DNA from: CADEDH01 sp047974625
GTDB taxonomy: Bacteria; Actinomycetota; Acidimicrobiia; Acidimicrobiales; SZUA-35
Assembly (NCBI GenBank): GCA_047974625.1
Contig: JBKECK010000054.1
Coordinates: forward strand, 244,170 to 308,169
Direction of reading: 5' to 3'
DNA: 64,000 bases
Part shown: one piece after another, positions 1-8,312 of the stretch
Layout: the number at the start of each line of letters is the position of its first letter
Position numbering within the stretch: the first letter of the stretch is position 1
The notes under the pieces: model-generated
Database searches by the model: none
What the model was told of the DNA's origin: nothing
Seen by the model: only the letters and a program-made list of their open reading frames with translations
Program-made: the position numbers and the translations under genes

Positions 1-448
1 CGGCGGCCACCCGGGGCGCCTGGAGCCGGGCGTTGGCGGGTGAGATGTCGGGATCGAGCCCGGATCCGGAGGCCGTCACCGCATCGACGGGAACCGGCAC
101 ACCCTCGGCCAGGCCGTTACGGGCCCGGTAGTCGGTAACGCGGTCGGTGACCGCCCCGATCAGGTCCGGGTTGGTGGGGCCGAGATTCGAGCCGGCGCTG
201 GAGGCAGCGTCGTACCCGGCGGCGCTGGGCCGGGGCTCGAAGTACTCGTCGCCGGTGAACGCCTGGCCGATGAGCCGGGAGCCGACCACCGTCCCGTCGA
301 CCTCCACGAGCTGCCCGTCAGCCCGGCCGCCCACGGCGACCTGGGCGAACACGGTCACCGCTAGGGGGTAGATGACACCGAGCACGACCGTCATGACCGC
401 GACGATGCGGAGACTGGCGACGAGCTGTGCCACAAATGAGGAACGCAT
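1..448 (-). CDS. kdpC: Potassium-transporting ATPase subunit C (KdpC), C-terminus cut by window edge
   Basis: KdpC is the single-span subunit of the KdpFABC high-affinity K+ pump and stabilises the KdpA-KdpB complex. The ATG at 446-448 overlaps the kdpB stop (ATGA). The visible 149 residues start MRSSFVAQLVASLRIVAV, followed by one hydrophobic helix (about residues 10-38) and an extracytoplasmic domain. Family blocks GSRLIGQAF, FEPRPSAAGYD, GSNLGPTNPD and SGSGLDPDISPANA are all present. The frame is still open at base 1 in the QAPRVA block, so roughly the last 40-50 residues lie outside. It is the last kdp structural gene here; kdpD/kdpE are not in the window and may follow. Confidence 0.97.
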   Translation of the reverse strand, partial: MRSSFVAQLVASLRIVAVMTVVLGVIYPLAVTVFAQVAVGGRADGQLVEVDGTVVGSRLIGQAFTGDEYFEPRPSAAGYDAASSAGSNLGPTNPDLIGAVTDRVTDYRARNGLAEGVPVPVDAVTASGSGLDPDISPANARLQAPRVAA

Positions 449-2586
449 CACGAAACCCCCAGGGCCGAGACGATGATGTCGATGACCTTGATGCCCACGA
501 AGGGGGCGATCAGGCCGCCGAGGCCGTAGACGAGCAGGTTCCGACGCAACACCTCGGCCGCGCCGCCGGCCACGAACCGGACGCCCCGCAGGGCGAGCGG
601 GACGAGGGCCACGATGATCAGGGCGTTGAAGATGACGGCGGACAGGATCGCCGAACGGGGCGACTCGAGCCGCATGACGTTCAGCTCGTCGAGGGGGAGC
701 AGCACCCCAGCGAACATCGCCGGGATGATGGCGAAGTACTTGGCGACGTCGTTGGCGATCGAGAAGGTGGTCAGGGCCCCGCGCGTGACCAGGAGTTGCT
801 TGCCGATCTCGACCACGGCGATCAGTTTGGTCGGATCGGAGTCCAGGTCGACCATGTTGCCGGCCTCCTTGGCCGCCTGGGTGCCGGTGTTCATGGCCAC
901 GCCCACGTCGGCCTGGGCGAGGGCGGGGGCGTCGTTGGTGCCGTCACCGGTCATGGCCACCAGCCGACCGCCCTCCTGTTCCCGCCGGATCAGGGCCAGC
1001 TTGTCCTCCGGGGTCGCTTCGGCCAGGAAGTCGTCCACCCCGGCCTCCGTGGCGATCGCCGCCGCGGTGAGGGGGTTGTCACCGGTAATCATCACCGTAC
1101 GGATGCCCATCTCGCGCAGCTGGGCGAACCGTTCGACGAGACCATCCTTGATGACGTCCTTGAGGTGGACCGCGCCGAGCACCTGGTCACGGTCCCCGAC
1201 GACGAGGGGTGTGCCCCCGCCGCGGGATATCTCGTCGACCACGGTCACCAGCTCGGGGGGGACGGAGCCGCCGAGCTCCTCGATGTGGCGGCGCATCGTG
1301 TCCGCGGCGCCCTTGCGGAGCCGTCGGCCGTCCGGCAGATCGACCCCCGACATGCGGGTCTGGGCGGTGAACTCAACCAGCTCGGCCCCAGCCGGCAGCT
1401 GGGCCCCGGGACGACCGAACCGTTCCTCGGCCAGCTCAACGATCGACCGTCCCTCGGGGGTCTCGTCCGCCGCGCTCGCGGCGAGCGCGGCGTCGGCCAG
1501 CTCGTCGATGTCCACGCCGTGCACCGGGATGAGGTCGACGGCCCGCCGGTTGCCGTAGGTGATCGTGCCGGTCTTGTCCAACAGGAGGGTCGACACGTCC
1601 CCGGACGCCTCGACGGCACGGCCGCTCATCGCCAACACGTTGCGCTGGACCAGCCGGTCCATCCCGGCGATCCCGATCGCCGACAACAACCCGCCGATGG
1701 TCGTGGGGATCAGGGCCACCAGCAGGGCGACCAGCACCACGATCTGCTGCTCGGCGCCCGAGAAGATGGCCAGGGGCTGCAACGTCATCACCGCTACCAG
1801 GAACACGATCGTCAGCCCGGACAGCAGGATCGATAGGGCCAACTCGTTCGGCGTGCGCTGCCGTTCGGCCCCCTCCACCAGGGCAATCATGCGGTCCAGG
1901 AAGGTCGCGCCCGGCTCAGCGGTGATCTTCACCACGATCTCGTCCGACAGCACCCGCGTCCCCCCGGTGACCGCGGAGCGGTCGCCACCGGATTCCCGCA
2001 CGACGGGCGCCGATTCGCCTGTGATCGCCGACTCGTCGATCGTGGCGATCCCCTCCACGATGTCGCCGTCGCCCGGGATGATCTCGCCCGCCGCCACGAC
2101 GCACAGATCCCCGACGTGGAGTTCGCTGGAGGCCACCTCCCCGATCGTCCCGTCCGGCCCGCGTCGCCGGGCGACGGTCTCGGATCGGGCCTGCCGTAGG
2201 GTGGCGGCCTGGGCCTTGCCACGACCCTCGGCCATCGCCTCGGCGAAGTTGGCGAACAGCACCGTGAACCAGAGGAACACGGTGATCAGGCCGTTGAACA
2301 CGTCTGCCGACCGGTCGTCGCCGAGGTCCCGGAGGAACAGCAGGGTGGTGACCACGCTGCCCACCTCCACGATGAAGATCACCGGATTGCGCACCATGGT
2401 GCGCGGGTCGAGCTTGCGGAACGAGTCGACGATGGCCGGTCCGACGATGCCGGGGGCGAACACCGACCGCCGGGGCAGGGGGTGCCGATCGCGGGCGCTC
2501 TCTCCCGGCGGGCGGTCGGCCGGCTCCTGGACCGCCACCGACGCCCCGCCGGTCGGCTCCCCCGAATCGTCGCCGTTGCTGTTCAT
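448..2586 (-). CDS. kdpB: Potassium-transporting P-type ATPase subunit B (KdpB)
   Basis: Catalytic ATP-hydrolysing subunit of the KdpFABC pump in the cytoplasmic membrane. The protein is 712 aa from the ATG at 2586. Key elements: actuator loop TGES at residues 189-192, phosphorylation motif DKTGT at 337-341, and the TGDGTNDAPALAQADVGVAMN hinge block further on (shown here only in part: TGDGTNDAPALAQ). Transmembrane pairs lie near residues 68-110 and 250-305, with further helices at the C-terminus. The N-terminus carries about 40 extra polar residues before the conserved FRKLDPRTMVRNPV region, slightly longer than in E. coli (682 aa). The reading frame stays open far upstream into kdpA, but the ATG 11 bases after the kdpA stop is the sensible start. 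Confidence 0.98.
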   Translation of the reverse strand: MNSNGDDSGEPTGGASVAVQEPADRPPGESARDRHPLPRRSVFAPGIVGPAIVDSFRKLDPRTMVRNPVIFIVEVGSVVTTLLFLRDLGDDRSADVFNGLITVFLWFTVLFANFAEAMAEGRGKAQAATLRQARSETVARRRGPDGTIGEVASSELHVGDLCVVAAGEIIPGDGDIVEGIATIDESAITGESAPVVRESGGDRSAVTGGTRVLSDEIVVKITAEPGATFLDRMIALVEGAERQRTPNELALSILLSGLTIVFLVAVMTLQPLAIFSGAEQQIVVLVALLVALIPTTIGGLLSAIGIAGMDRLVQRNVLAMSGRAVEASGDVSTLLLDKTGTITYGNRRAVDLIPVHGVDIDELADAALAASAADETPEGRSIVELAEERFGRPGAQLPAGAELVEFTAQTRMSGVDLPDGRRLRKGAADTMRRHIEELGGSVPPELVTVVDEISRGGGTPLVVGDRDQVLGAVHLKDVIKDGLVERFAQLREMGIRTVMITGDNPLTAAAIATEAGVDDFLAEATPEDKLALIRREQEGGRLVAMTGDGTNDAPALAQADVGVAMNTGTQAAKEAGNMVDLDSDPTKLIAVVEIGKQLLVTRGALTTFSIANDVAKYFAIIPAMFAGVLLPLDELNVMRLESPRSAILSAVIFNALIIVALVPLALRGVRFVAGGAAEVLRRNLLVYGLGGLIAPFVGIKVIDIIVSALGVS

Positions 2587-2597
2587 GTCGTGATCCT

Positions 2598-4307
2598 TCA
2601 CTGGGAGAGCTGCTCGACGATCGGGCCCAGGGCGAGGGCCGGGAAGAAGGTGAGGCCGGCGATGATCAGGACCACGCCGACCACCAGGCCCCCGAACAGT
2701 GGGCCGTGGGTCGGGAAGGTACCCGCCGACTCGGGGATCTTCGGCTTGGCCGCGAGCGATCCGGCCAGCGCCACGGCGGGGATGATCAAGAAGAACCGGC
2801 CGACCAGCATCGCCACTCCGATCGATCCGTTGAACCAGGTCGTGTCCGCCGCGAACCCGGCGAAGGCCGAGCCGTTGTTGTTCCCGCCCGATCCGTAGGC
2901 GTACAGCACCTCGGTCAGCCCGTGGGCACCGGGATCCTGGATCGACGCCTGGCCCCGGCTCCACACCACCGACACCGCGGTGAAGGTCAGGACGACCAGG
3001 GGTACGGCCAGGAGGTAGAGCACGATCAGCTTCATCTCTGCCGCCTGGATCTTCTTGCCCAGGTACTCCGGGGTCCGCCCGACCATCAACCCGGCCACGA
3101 AGACGGCCAGCAGGGCATAGATGAACAGGCCCATGAACCCGACCCCGACGCCGCCCGGGCTGACCTCGCCCAGGAGCATCGACAGCAAGGCCACCCCACC
3201 CCCGGCGGGGGTGAACGAGTCGTGCATCGAGTTCACCGACCCACTCGACGTATTCGTGGTGGCCGCGGCCCAGAATCCCGACGTCGCCGAGCCGAGCCGC
3301 ACCTCCTTGCCCTCGAGGTTGCCGCCCCCCTGCCCGGCCGATATCGACTGGTCGGCACCCGCGGCCGTCAGGGCCGGGTTGCCCGACGACTCGGCCAACG
3401 CCGCCACCATGGTGGCGACGGACAGGATCCCGACCATGACCCCGAGGAGCACCCGGCCCTGACGTCGGTCCCCGACCATCCGTCCGTAGGCCACCGGGAA
3501 GGACAGCGGGATCAGCAGGATCATCACCAGCTCGATCAGGTTCGACCACGGCGACGGGTTCTCGAACGGGTGCGCAGAATTGACGCTGAAGAACCCCCCG
3601 CCGTTCGTGCCGAGCTGTTTGATCGACACCTGCGACGCCGCCGGGCCTCCCGGGAGCTGTTGGGTGACGCCCTCGAGGGTGGTCGCCACCGTGTGGCCCG
3701 ACAGGTTCTGGATCACGCCGGTGAGGACAAGCAGGATCGCCCCGATAAGAGCCATCGGCAGCAGTATCCGGGTGACCGTGCGGGTCAGGTCCACCCAGAA
3801 GTTGCCGAGGGTGTCGCTACGGGCCCGGGCGATGCCCCGGATGATGGCCACGGCCACGGCCATACCCGTGGCCGCCGACACGAAGTTCTGCACCGTGAGC
3901 CCCACCATTTGGGAGAAGTAGCTCAGGGTTGTCTCGCCGCCGTACGCCTGCCAGTTCGTGTTGGTCACGAAGCTCACGGCCGTATTGAAGGCCAGGGCGG
4001 CCGGCACCGCCCCGAGGTCCACCGGATTGCCCGGCAGGGTCCCCTGCAGGCGCAGGATCAGGTACAGGACGACGAAGCCGACGGTACTGAACGCCAGCAG
4101 CGAACGCAGATAGCCCGTCCACCGCTGCTCGCTGGCGGTGTCGATGCCACAGAGTCGGTATACCCCGCGTTCGAGCGGGCCGAACACCCGATCACCGGGC
4201 GCCCGGCCGCCGCCGTAGACGGCGGCTAGATAGCGGCCCGTCACGGGCACGAGCACGGCTAGGACCAGGACGATCAACGCCAGCTCAACCAGTGCGGCGG
4301 CGGGCAT
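2598..4307 (-). CDS. kdpA: Potassium-transporting ATPase subunit A (KdpA)
   Basis: K+-binding and translocating subunit of KdpFABC, related to the SKT (Trk/Ktr) channel-like transporters. It has 569 aa (E. coli 557) with about ten hydrophobic helices. A selectivity-loop block typical of KdpA is visible: TNGGGFFSVNSAHPFENP near the middle of the protein. The ATG at 4305-4307 overlaps the kdpF stop in a TGATG arrangement, so the two are probably translationally coupled. KdpB starts 11 bases after the kdpA stop. Nothing suggests damage. Confidence 0.98.
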   Translation of the reverse strand: MPAAALVELALIVLVLAVLVPVTGRYLAAVYGGGRAPGDRVFGPLERGVYRLCGIDTASEQRWTGYLRSLLAFSTVGFVVLYLILRLQGTLPGNPVDLGAVPAALAFNTAVSFVTNTNWQAYGGETTLSYFSQMVGLTVQNFVSAATGMAVAVAIIRGIARARSDTLGNFWVDLTRTVTRILLPMALIGAILLVLTGVIQNLSGHTVATTLEGVTQQLPGGPAASQVSIKQLGTNGGGFFSVNSAHPFENPSPWSNLIELVMILLIPLSFPVAYGRMVGDRRQGRVLLGVMVGILSVATMVAALAESSGNPALTAAGADQSISAGQGGGNLEGKEVRLGSATSGFWAAATTNTSSGSVNSMHDSFTPAGGGVALLSMLLGEVSPGGVGVGFMGLFIYALLAVFVAGLMVGRTPEYLGKKIQAAEMKLIVLYLLAVPLVVLTFTAVSVVWSRGQASIQDPGAHGLTEVLYAYGSGGNNNGSAFAGFAADTTWFNGSIGVAMLVGRFFLIIPAVALAGSLAAKPKIPESAGTFPTHGPLFGGLVVGVVLIIAGLTFFPALALGPIVEQLSQ

Positions 4308-4405
4308 CAGAAGCGCTCCGGAACGATCAGCACCACCACGAGCAGGACCAGCAACATCAGGCCGGCACCGAGACCGACCCAGTTGTCGTACGCGGCCGCC
4401 AGCAT
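4307..4405 (-). CDS. kdpF: Potassium-transporting ATPase subunit F (KdpF)
   Basis: A 32-residue single-helix peptide: MLAAAYDNWVGLGAG, then a run of Leu/Val, then a basic end PERF. KdpF is a stabilising lipid-like subunit of the KdpFABC complex (29 aa in E. coli). The call rests on size, one central helix, and position directly before kdpA. The start ATG overlaps the stop of the preceding small gene, and its own stop overlaps the kdpA start, so all five kdp-strand genes form one coupled operon. It is easily missed by gene finders because of its length. Confidence 0.88.
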   Translation of the reverse strand: MLAAAYDNWVGLGAGLMLLVLLVVVLIVPERF

Positions 4406-4521
4406 CACGAATCCGTCCGCCCCGCTGAGTCGGCGCGCACGATCCGCTCGCACACCCTCACGTAGCCGAACGCCAGTGCCATCATGACGATGAACAGGCC
4501 GACGAAAATTGCGTCACTCAT
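4405..4521 (-). CDS. Small single-helix membrane protein leading the kdp operon
   Basis: A 38-residue protein starting MSDAIFVGLFIVMMALAFGY, followed by a polar tail CERIVRADSAGRTDS. It has one N-terminal transmembrane helix and a charged C-terminus. The stop overlaps the kdpF start (ATGA). Small membrane ORFs of this size and shape occur before kdpF in some actinobacteria, but I know of no assigned function. The ATG at 4519-4521 is preferred over an in-frame upstream ATG at 4590, because the upstream extension is basic and unlike a coding N-terminus. It may be a KdpF-like accessory or regulatory peptide. Confidence 0.6.
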   Translation of the reverse strand: MSDAIFVGLFIVMMALAFGYVRVCERIVRADSAGRTDS

Positions 4522-4557
4522 GACCACAGTCAGGCACCGGCCCCGGCCGGACACAAC

Positions 4558-4579
4558 CACCTTGACGCCATCCTGACGC
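4558..4579 (-). promoter_or_regulatory. Tandem 11-bp direct repeat upstream of kdp operon, possible KdpE/OmpR-type site
   Basis: On the minus strand GCGTCAGGATG is followed immediately by GCGTCAAGGTG (9 of 11 bases identical), ending 37 bases before the first kdp-strand start. Tandem half-sites one helical turn apart are the classic footprint of OmpR-family regulators, to which KdpE belongs. Assignment to KdpE is inference. The rest of the 364-base gap between kdp and the divergent gene at 4886 (4522-4885) shows no other gene; only a GAGGAGG-like ribosome-binding site just before 4886 is clear. Confidence 0.4.
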
Positions 4580-4885
4580 GGGACTCGCACATCCCAACGC
4601 GATCACTGCGCACCCACCGGCCCGTTCCGGTTGACGAGGAGGGTGGGGTACACCGCGGAACAGTCGTTTGTCACCCCTCGTCCGGCCAATCGTGCCACCT
4701 GGCCCCTGATAGCTTTACAGCGTCGTAGTTCAGGCCAGACGGGCCCATTGAGCGGTTCGAACCGGTCGATCCACCACCATCTGGGACGATGCCGGCCAAC
4801 GGGGCCTGGCTGGCCGTGTCCGATGAGCCAGGTCGTGGCGTCGGACCGGAAGGACCACCGTCGCCGAGGAGGCACCCAAGTTCAC

Positions 4886-5806
4886 ATGCGTTCCCTCACG
4901 TTCACCGCCGCCCTACTCACCGCCGCGCTCGCCGTCGCCGTTCTTGGGGCTCCATCAGCCGTATCGGCCACGCCCCCCGCCCCCGAGGGCATCGATGTCG
5001 CCGTGCCCGCTTACGCCTGGCCCACGGACGACTATCTGCAGACCCTCCTGGATCCGGTGCTCACCCCCCAGATGCCGTCGGTGATCGTCGTCAACATCGG
5101 CAACGGCGACGGCGACGTGTCGGCCATGGACGCCACCGCCGACGCCCTCCGGGCCCGTACCGACTCCAACGGCGCGGCCCCGAAAGTGATCGGGTACGTC
5201 CACACCGGCCGGGCCACGCGGCCGATGGCTGAGGTGAAGGCCCGCATCGACGCCTGGTTGGCGCCCCGCGGCGGCCGCGTCCACTACGACGGCATCTTCT
5301 TCGACGAAACCACCCGCGATTGTGGATCGGCGCCGGGTCTGACGGACTACCGCGACTACTACCGGGCGCTGCGGAGCCACGTCTGGAGCAGGCTGCCCGG
5401 CCACGAGGATCTGGTGGTGAACAATCCCGGCACCGCGGTTGGGGACTGCTATTTGGACGGGGCCAACCGGACCGCCGACATCTTCATGACGTTCGAAGGT
5501 GACGCCGACACCTACGCCGTGCTCGCCGGGCCAGGCACCAACTGGGCCGGCTACGCCGGAGGGAACGTGTTCGATGAGAACGGCTACCGGGTGGGCACCG
5601 AGTACGACGCCGACAGCTTCTGGCACCTGGTGTACGACGTGCCCGGCGACAGCTACCGGGGCATCATCGACACCGCATTCAGCCGGTACGCGGGAAATGT
5701 CGGCGTGACCGACGATCTGATGACTGGCTCCGTGGTCAATCCGTTCGACGACACCCCGTCGCACCTAGCCGACTCGATCGGCTACGCCTCCCAGTTGCCT
5801 CGCTGA
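4886..5806 (+). CDS. Secreted spherulation-specific family 4 protein (spherulin-4-like)
   Basis: A 306-aa protein with a Sec signal peptide (MRSLTFTAALLTAALAVAV, Ala-rich, cleavage near AVSA-TPPAP, about residue 28). The mature part reads as a (beta/alpha)8-barrel of the spherulin-4 family (PF12138): AVPAYAWP, VIVVNIGNGDG, VIGYVHTGRA, YDGIFFDETTRD and VVNNPGTAVG blocks. Members are found in Physarum spherules, fungi and actinobacteria; some relatives act on polysaccharides, but the substrate here is unknown. The acidic FFDE motif sits where barrel glycosidases carry catalytic acids. The ATG at 4886 is chosen because GGAGG lies at 4867-4872 and the signal peptide begins exactly there. It is transcribed divergently from kdp and appears monocistronic. 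Confidence 0.85.
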   Translation: MRSLTFTAALLTAALAVAVLGAPSAVSATPPAPEGIDVAVPAYAWPTDDYLQTLLDPVLTPQMPSVIVVNIGNGDGDVSAMDATADALRARTDSNGAAPKVIGYVHTGRATRPMAEVKARIDAWLAPRGGRVHYDGIFFDETTRDCGSAPGLTDYRDYYRALRSHVWSRLPGHEDLVVNNPGTAVGDCYLDGANRTADIFMTFEGDADTYAVLAGPGTNWAGYAGGNVFDENGYRVGTEYDADSFWHLVYDVPGDSYRGIIDTAFSRYAGNVGVTDDLMTGSVVNPFDDTPSHLADSIGYASQLPR

Positions 5807-5912
5807 CCGGTAGGCACTCTCGCTCACCCGACGATCGCCGCCGTAGGAGCATGTCATCGGGCCCAGTGCTCGTTGTGCGGACAACCGTCGGCCGGATCCG
5901 GCAGCCGGCACC

Positions 5913-6875
5913 TCAGCGGGGGCGCGGTCGGCCGGAAACGGCCTCCCGGACCTCGCTGATCACCAGATCAGTGTTGATCGCGAAGGCCGCGGCTGAGCCG
6001 GCCCCCGCGGCTGTGATCACCTGGGCCCGAGGATCGGTGACATTGCCGACTGCCCAGACCCCGGGATCGCTGGTGCGGCCGGTCCGGTCGGTGGTCACCC
6101 AGCCGCGCTCGTCACAAGCGCAGCCGAGTTGGGTCAGCAGGGTGTCATTCGGGACCATGGTCGGAAACAGGAACACCACGCTTCGCTCGACTATCTCTCC
6201 GCCCTCCAGCTTGATCCCCCGCAACTTGTCTCCGTCTACGAGTAGGCCCGTGATCGTTCCCTGGATCACGTCAACGGCGCGGGCCCTGAGCTCAAGTTCT
6301 TGGTCCTCGTCTGGCGGGAAGTCGTGGGTGAGGTACGCTACGTCCCCACTCCACTGACGAAGCAGCAGTGCGTGGTGAATCGCTTGGGGGTGGGTTCCCA
6401 GAACGGCCAATGGCTGTTGACGAACCTCGTAGCCGTGGCAGTAGGGGCAGTGCAGGACGTCGCGGCCCCAACGCTCGGCCACACCAGGGATATTGGGCAG
6501 CTGGTCGGTCAGGCCGGTCGCCACCACCAGGCGGCGGGCCGTGAGGGCCGTTCCACCGGACAGGGAGACCGTGTAGCCAGCCCCGGTCCGCGCGGCATCC
6601 ACCGCCTCACCACGGACTCGGCGCACCCCATATCCGTCCAGTTCTTTCCAGCCGGCCTGCGCCAGCACCGAAGGCGCCTCCCCGTCACGGGACAGGAACC
6701 CGTGGACATGGTCCGAGGGTGCATTTCGGGGGGCGCCACTGTCGACAACCACAACCCTCCGACACGATCGGGCCAGCACAAGGGCCGCAGTCTGGCCCCC
6801 CGCTCCCCCACCGACGACGACAACATCCGCTTCCATCGACTCACCCGGCCGAACCGGCTCGTCCACCTCGTTCAC
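5913..6875 (-). CDS. Thioredoxin-reductase-like FAD/NAD(P) oxidoreductase with CPYC motif (GliT/HlmI-like)
   Basis: A 320-aa two-dinucleotide-fold flavoprotein. The FAD loop VVVGGGAGG spans residues 19-27. The redox disulfide C143-P-Y-C146 sits in CPYCHGYEVR, the signature shared by dithiol oxidases such as GliT and HlmI and by many uncharacterised actinobacterial TrxB-like proteins. The C-terminal GVWAVGNVTDPRAQVITAAGAG block closes the FAD site. It probably oxidises a small dithiol or low-molecular thiol rather than thioredoxin; that is inference from the CPYCHG context. The longest frame begins with GTG at 6875. An ATG at 6836 (MEADVVVVGG) is an equally good start, placing the FAD loop nearer the N-terminus as usual. 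No thioredoxin gene is adjacent. Confidence 0.88.
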   Translation of the reverse strand: MNEVDEPVRPGESMEADVVVVGGGAGGQTAALVLARSCRRVVVVDSGAPRNAPSDHVHGFLSRDGEAPSVLAQAGWKELDGYGVRRVRGEAVDAARTGAGYTVSLSGGTALTARRLVVATGLTDQLPNIPGVAERWGRDVLHCPYCHGYEVRQQPLAVLGTHPQAIHHALLLRQWSGDVAYLTHDFPPDEDQELELRARAVDVIQGTITGLLVDGDKLRGIKLEGGEIVERSVVFLFPTMVPNDTLLTQLGCACDERGWVTTDRTGRTSDPGVWAVGNVTDPRAQVITAAGAGSAAAFAINTDLVISEVREAVSGRPRPR

Positions 6876-7044
6876 GCGCGCTCCTGTTCAACGTCCATCA
6901 GTCAACGGACTGCCGCGCTGGCCCTGTCCGCCGGGACGGTTCACCGGGGGTTTCCACCAAATCGTCCCGCCCGAACACAGTAGTTCCCGCCGTGCCAGAA
7001 TTGGGAACGAGTCCTATTTCAATGCCAGCAGCCCGAGCGACGTC

Positions 7045-7476
7045 ATGGCGTTTTTGACGACTCTCAGACCGCCCCTCGGGCCGGCCGACGTGAGGCTGGT
7101 GCGACGAGCATCGGCCCTCATCCGTCCCCTCGCCCTAGCGGCCGGAATAGTGCTCGCGGCCGCCATCATGGTGGCGCTACCCGGCCCAGCCTCCGCGGCG
7201 CCGACGCCCGACGGCTGCACCACGTGGGACGGCTGCTACGTGACACCTGGTTCCAGTGGCTCTGATCGTCTACAAACCTCCACAGGGCCCGCCAACGCCA
7301 CCAACACGGTCGGGGCGAACGGGGCCCGACCCGGTGCGGACCAGACCCTGTCCCGGACGAACATGAGCGGAATCTCCGGCTTACTGGCCCTGGCGACCAC
7401 CCTGGCGATCGGTGGTGCCCTGACCGTGTCGGACCGGCTGCGGCGCAGGACGGGCCGCCCCCCGACCGGGACGTAG
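7045..7476 (+). CDS. Small exported protein with signal peptide and C-terminal membrane helix
   Basis: A 143-aa protein of unknown function. It has an N-terminal hydrophobic segment (about residues 27-48, ending in GPASAAPTP, a plausible signal peptidase I site), a short Cys-containing stretch (GCTTWDGCYVTPGSS), a Ser/Thr/Asn-rich linker, and a C-terminal helix SGLLALATTLAIGGALTV followed by basic RLRRRTGR. This helix-then-positive-tail layout is that of a small cell-surface protein anchored at its C-terminus. A GTG further in (VRLVRRASALIRPLAL) may be the true start. It is divergent from the oxidoreductase; the 169-base gap between them presumably holds both promoters. Confidence 0.55.
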   Translation: MAFLTTLRPPLGPADVRLVRRASALIRPLALAAGIVLAAAIMVALPGPASAAPTPDGCTTWDGCYVTPGSSGSDRLQTSTGPANATNTVGANGARPGADQTLSRTNMSGISGLLALATTLAIGGALTVSDRLRRRTGRPPTGT

Positions 7477-7713
7477 GTGGGAGGGATCGCCCGGTCACGG
7501 GCAACCCCCGTGGATGATCAGGCGTCCAGCCGCCGATCTCGGAGGGGACCGAGCTGGCGGAGGACGGGCACCGTGCCGACGATTCTCCAGATTTCGACGA
7601 TGCGGCCCAAGCGGACCACTGCCGCTACAGCACCACCGCCACGGAGGGGCCGGTGGTCGCCGGATGGAGTTTGCCGGTCTCACCCGACCACGGCGCCCGG
7701 GCGTCCGGCCGAT

Positions 7714-8097
7714 TCAGGTCCCGGCTGATCGGTCGGCCAGGATCTCCTCCAGCACAGTGGCCTGGCTGGCCACCCTCCGCGCCGCCTCGTGCTGCCCGAG
7801 CCTGTCGAAGCCAGCGGCCGCCTGCCGCAGCTCCTCGATTTCGGCCATGACGACCACCCGGGCGCCCGCTTCGCCGATCTCGCGCCGGGGAACATCGGCG
7901 GCCGCCGGGCCCGCCGGGTGTCGTCCGGCCGGCGACCCGGTCTCGATCGGTTGGGCCTCGGCGTTCTCGATCGCCGCGAGCGCCACCCGGATGGAATCGG
8001 CCGCGACACGGTGCCGAGCCCGGATTGCGGCTCTCAACTGGACCCGGAGCCGGGAGCGAAGGTCGCCCGGCCCGGTCGCCGGGTCCTGTTTCGACAT
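7714..8097 (-). CDS. GatB/YqeY domain protein
   Basis: A 127-aa protein starting MSKQDPATGPGDLRSRLRVQ. It matches the YqeY family: an amphipathic N-terminal helical part (LRAAIRARHRVAADSIRVAL, AAIENAEA) and a second helical part with RREIGEAGARVVVMAEI and a Leu-rich end. YqeY resembles the tRNA-binding tail of the amidotransferase subunit GatB and may help tRNA-dependent amidation, though the cellular role is unsettled. It is a little shorter than typical (about 150 aa). The ATG at 8097 is chosen because the frame upstream is compositionally unlike coding sequence. A decayed second copy lies at 26757-26941. The flanking gaps 7477-7713 and 8098-8312 show nothing convincing. Confidence 0.8.
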   Translation of the reverse strand: MSKQDPATGPGDLRSRLRVQLRAAIRARHRVAADSIRVALAAIENAEAQPIETGSPAGRHPAGPAAADVPRREIGEAGARVVVMAEIEELRQAAAGFDRLGQHEAARRVASQATVLEEILADRSAGT

Positions 8098-8312
8098 GGT
8101 CCCAGGGTACGCGGTCGTGTCTGGCAGGGAGGTCCAGTTCCATCGGCGGTGCACCGATCGCCGTCCCGGCGGATACCAGATTCGCGTCGACGGAGGTCCC
8201 GCGCCGTCTCGACAGGGCCACGACCTCTCGTCGAGACTGGCACGATCGTCGAGGTGGACGGCGGACGCCTCCACCGTGACCCGGAGGGATCCGGTGGGGG
8301 AAGGATGAGGCC

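Noticed and set aside
427..1836. A long plus-strand frame opposite kdpB
   Set aside because: Antisense shadow of a clearly recognised ATPase; composition (Asp/Gly/His/Gln-rich) is not protein-like.
2706..4229. A 507-codon plus-strand frame opposite kdpA
   Set aside because: Same antisense GC effect; kdpA is unambiguous.
4522..4885. A c-di-AMP (ydaO-type) riboswitch ahead of kdp
   Set aside because: No conserved ydaO core or multi-stem layout could be traced in this gap; only the 11-bp direct repeat is clear.
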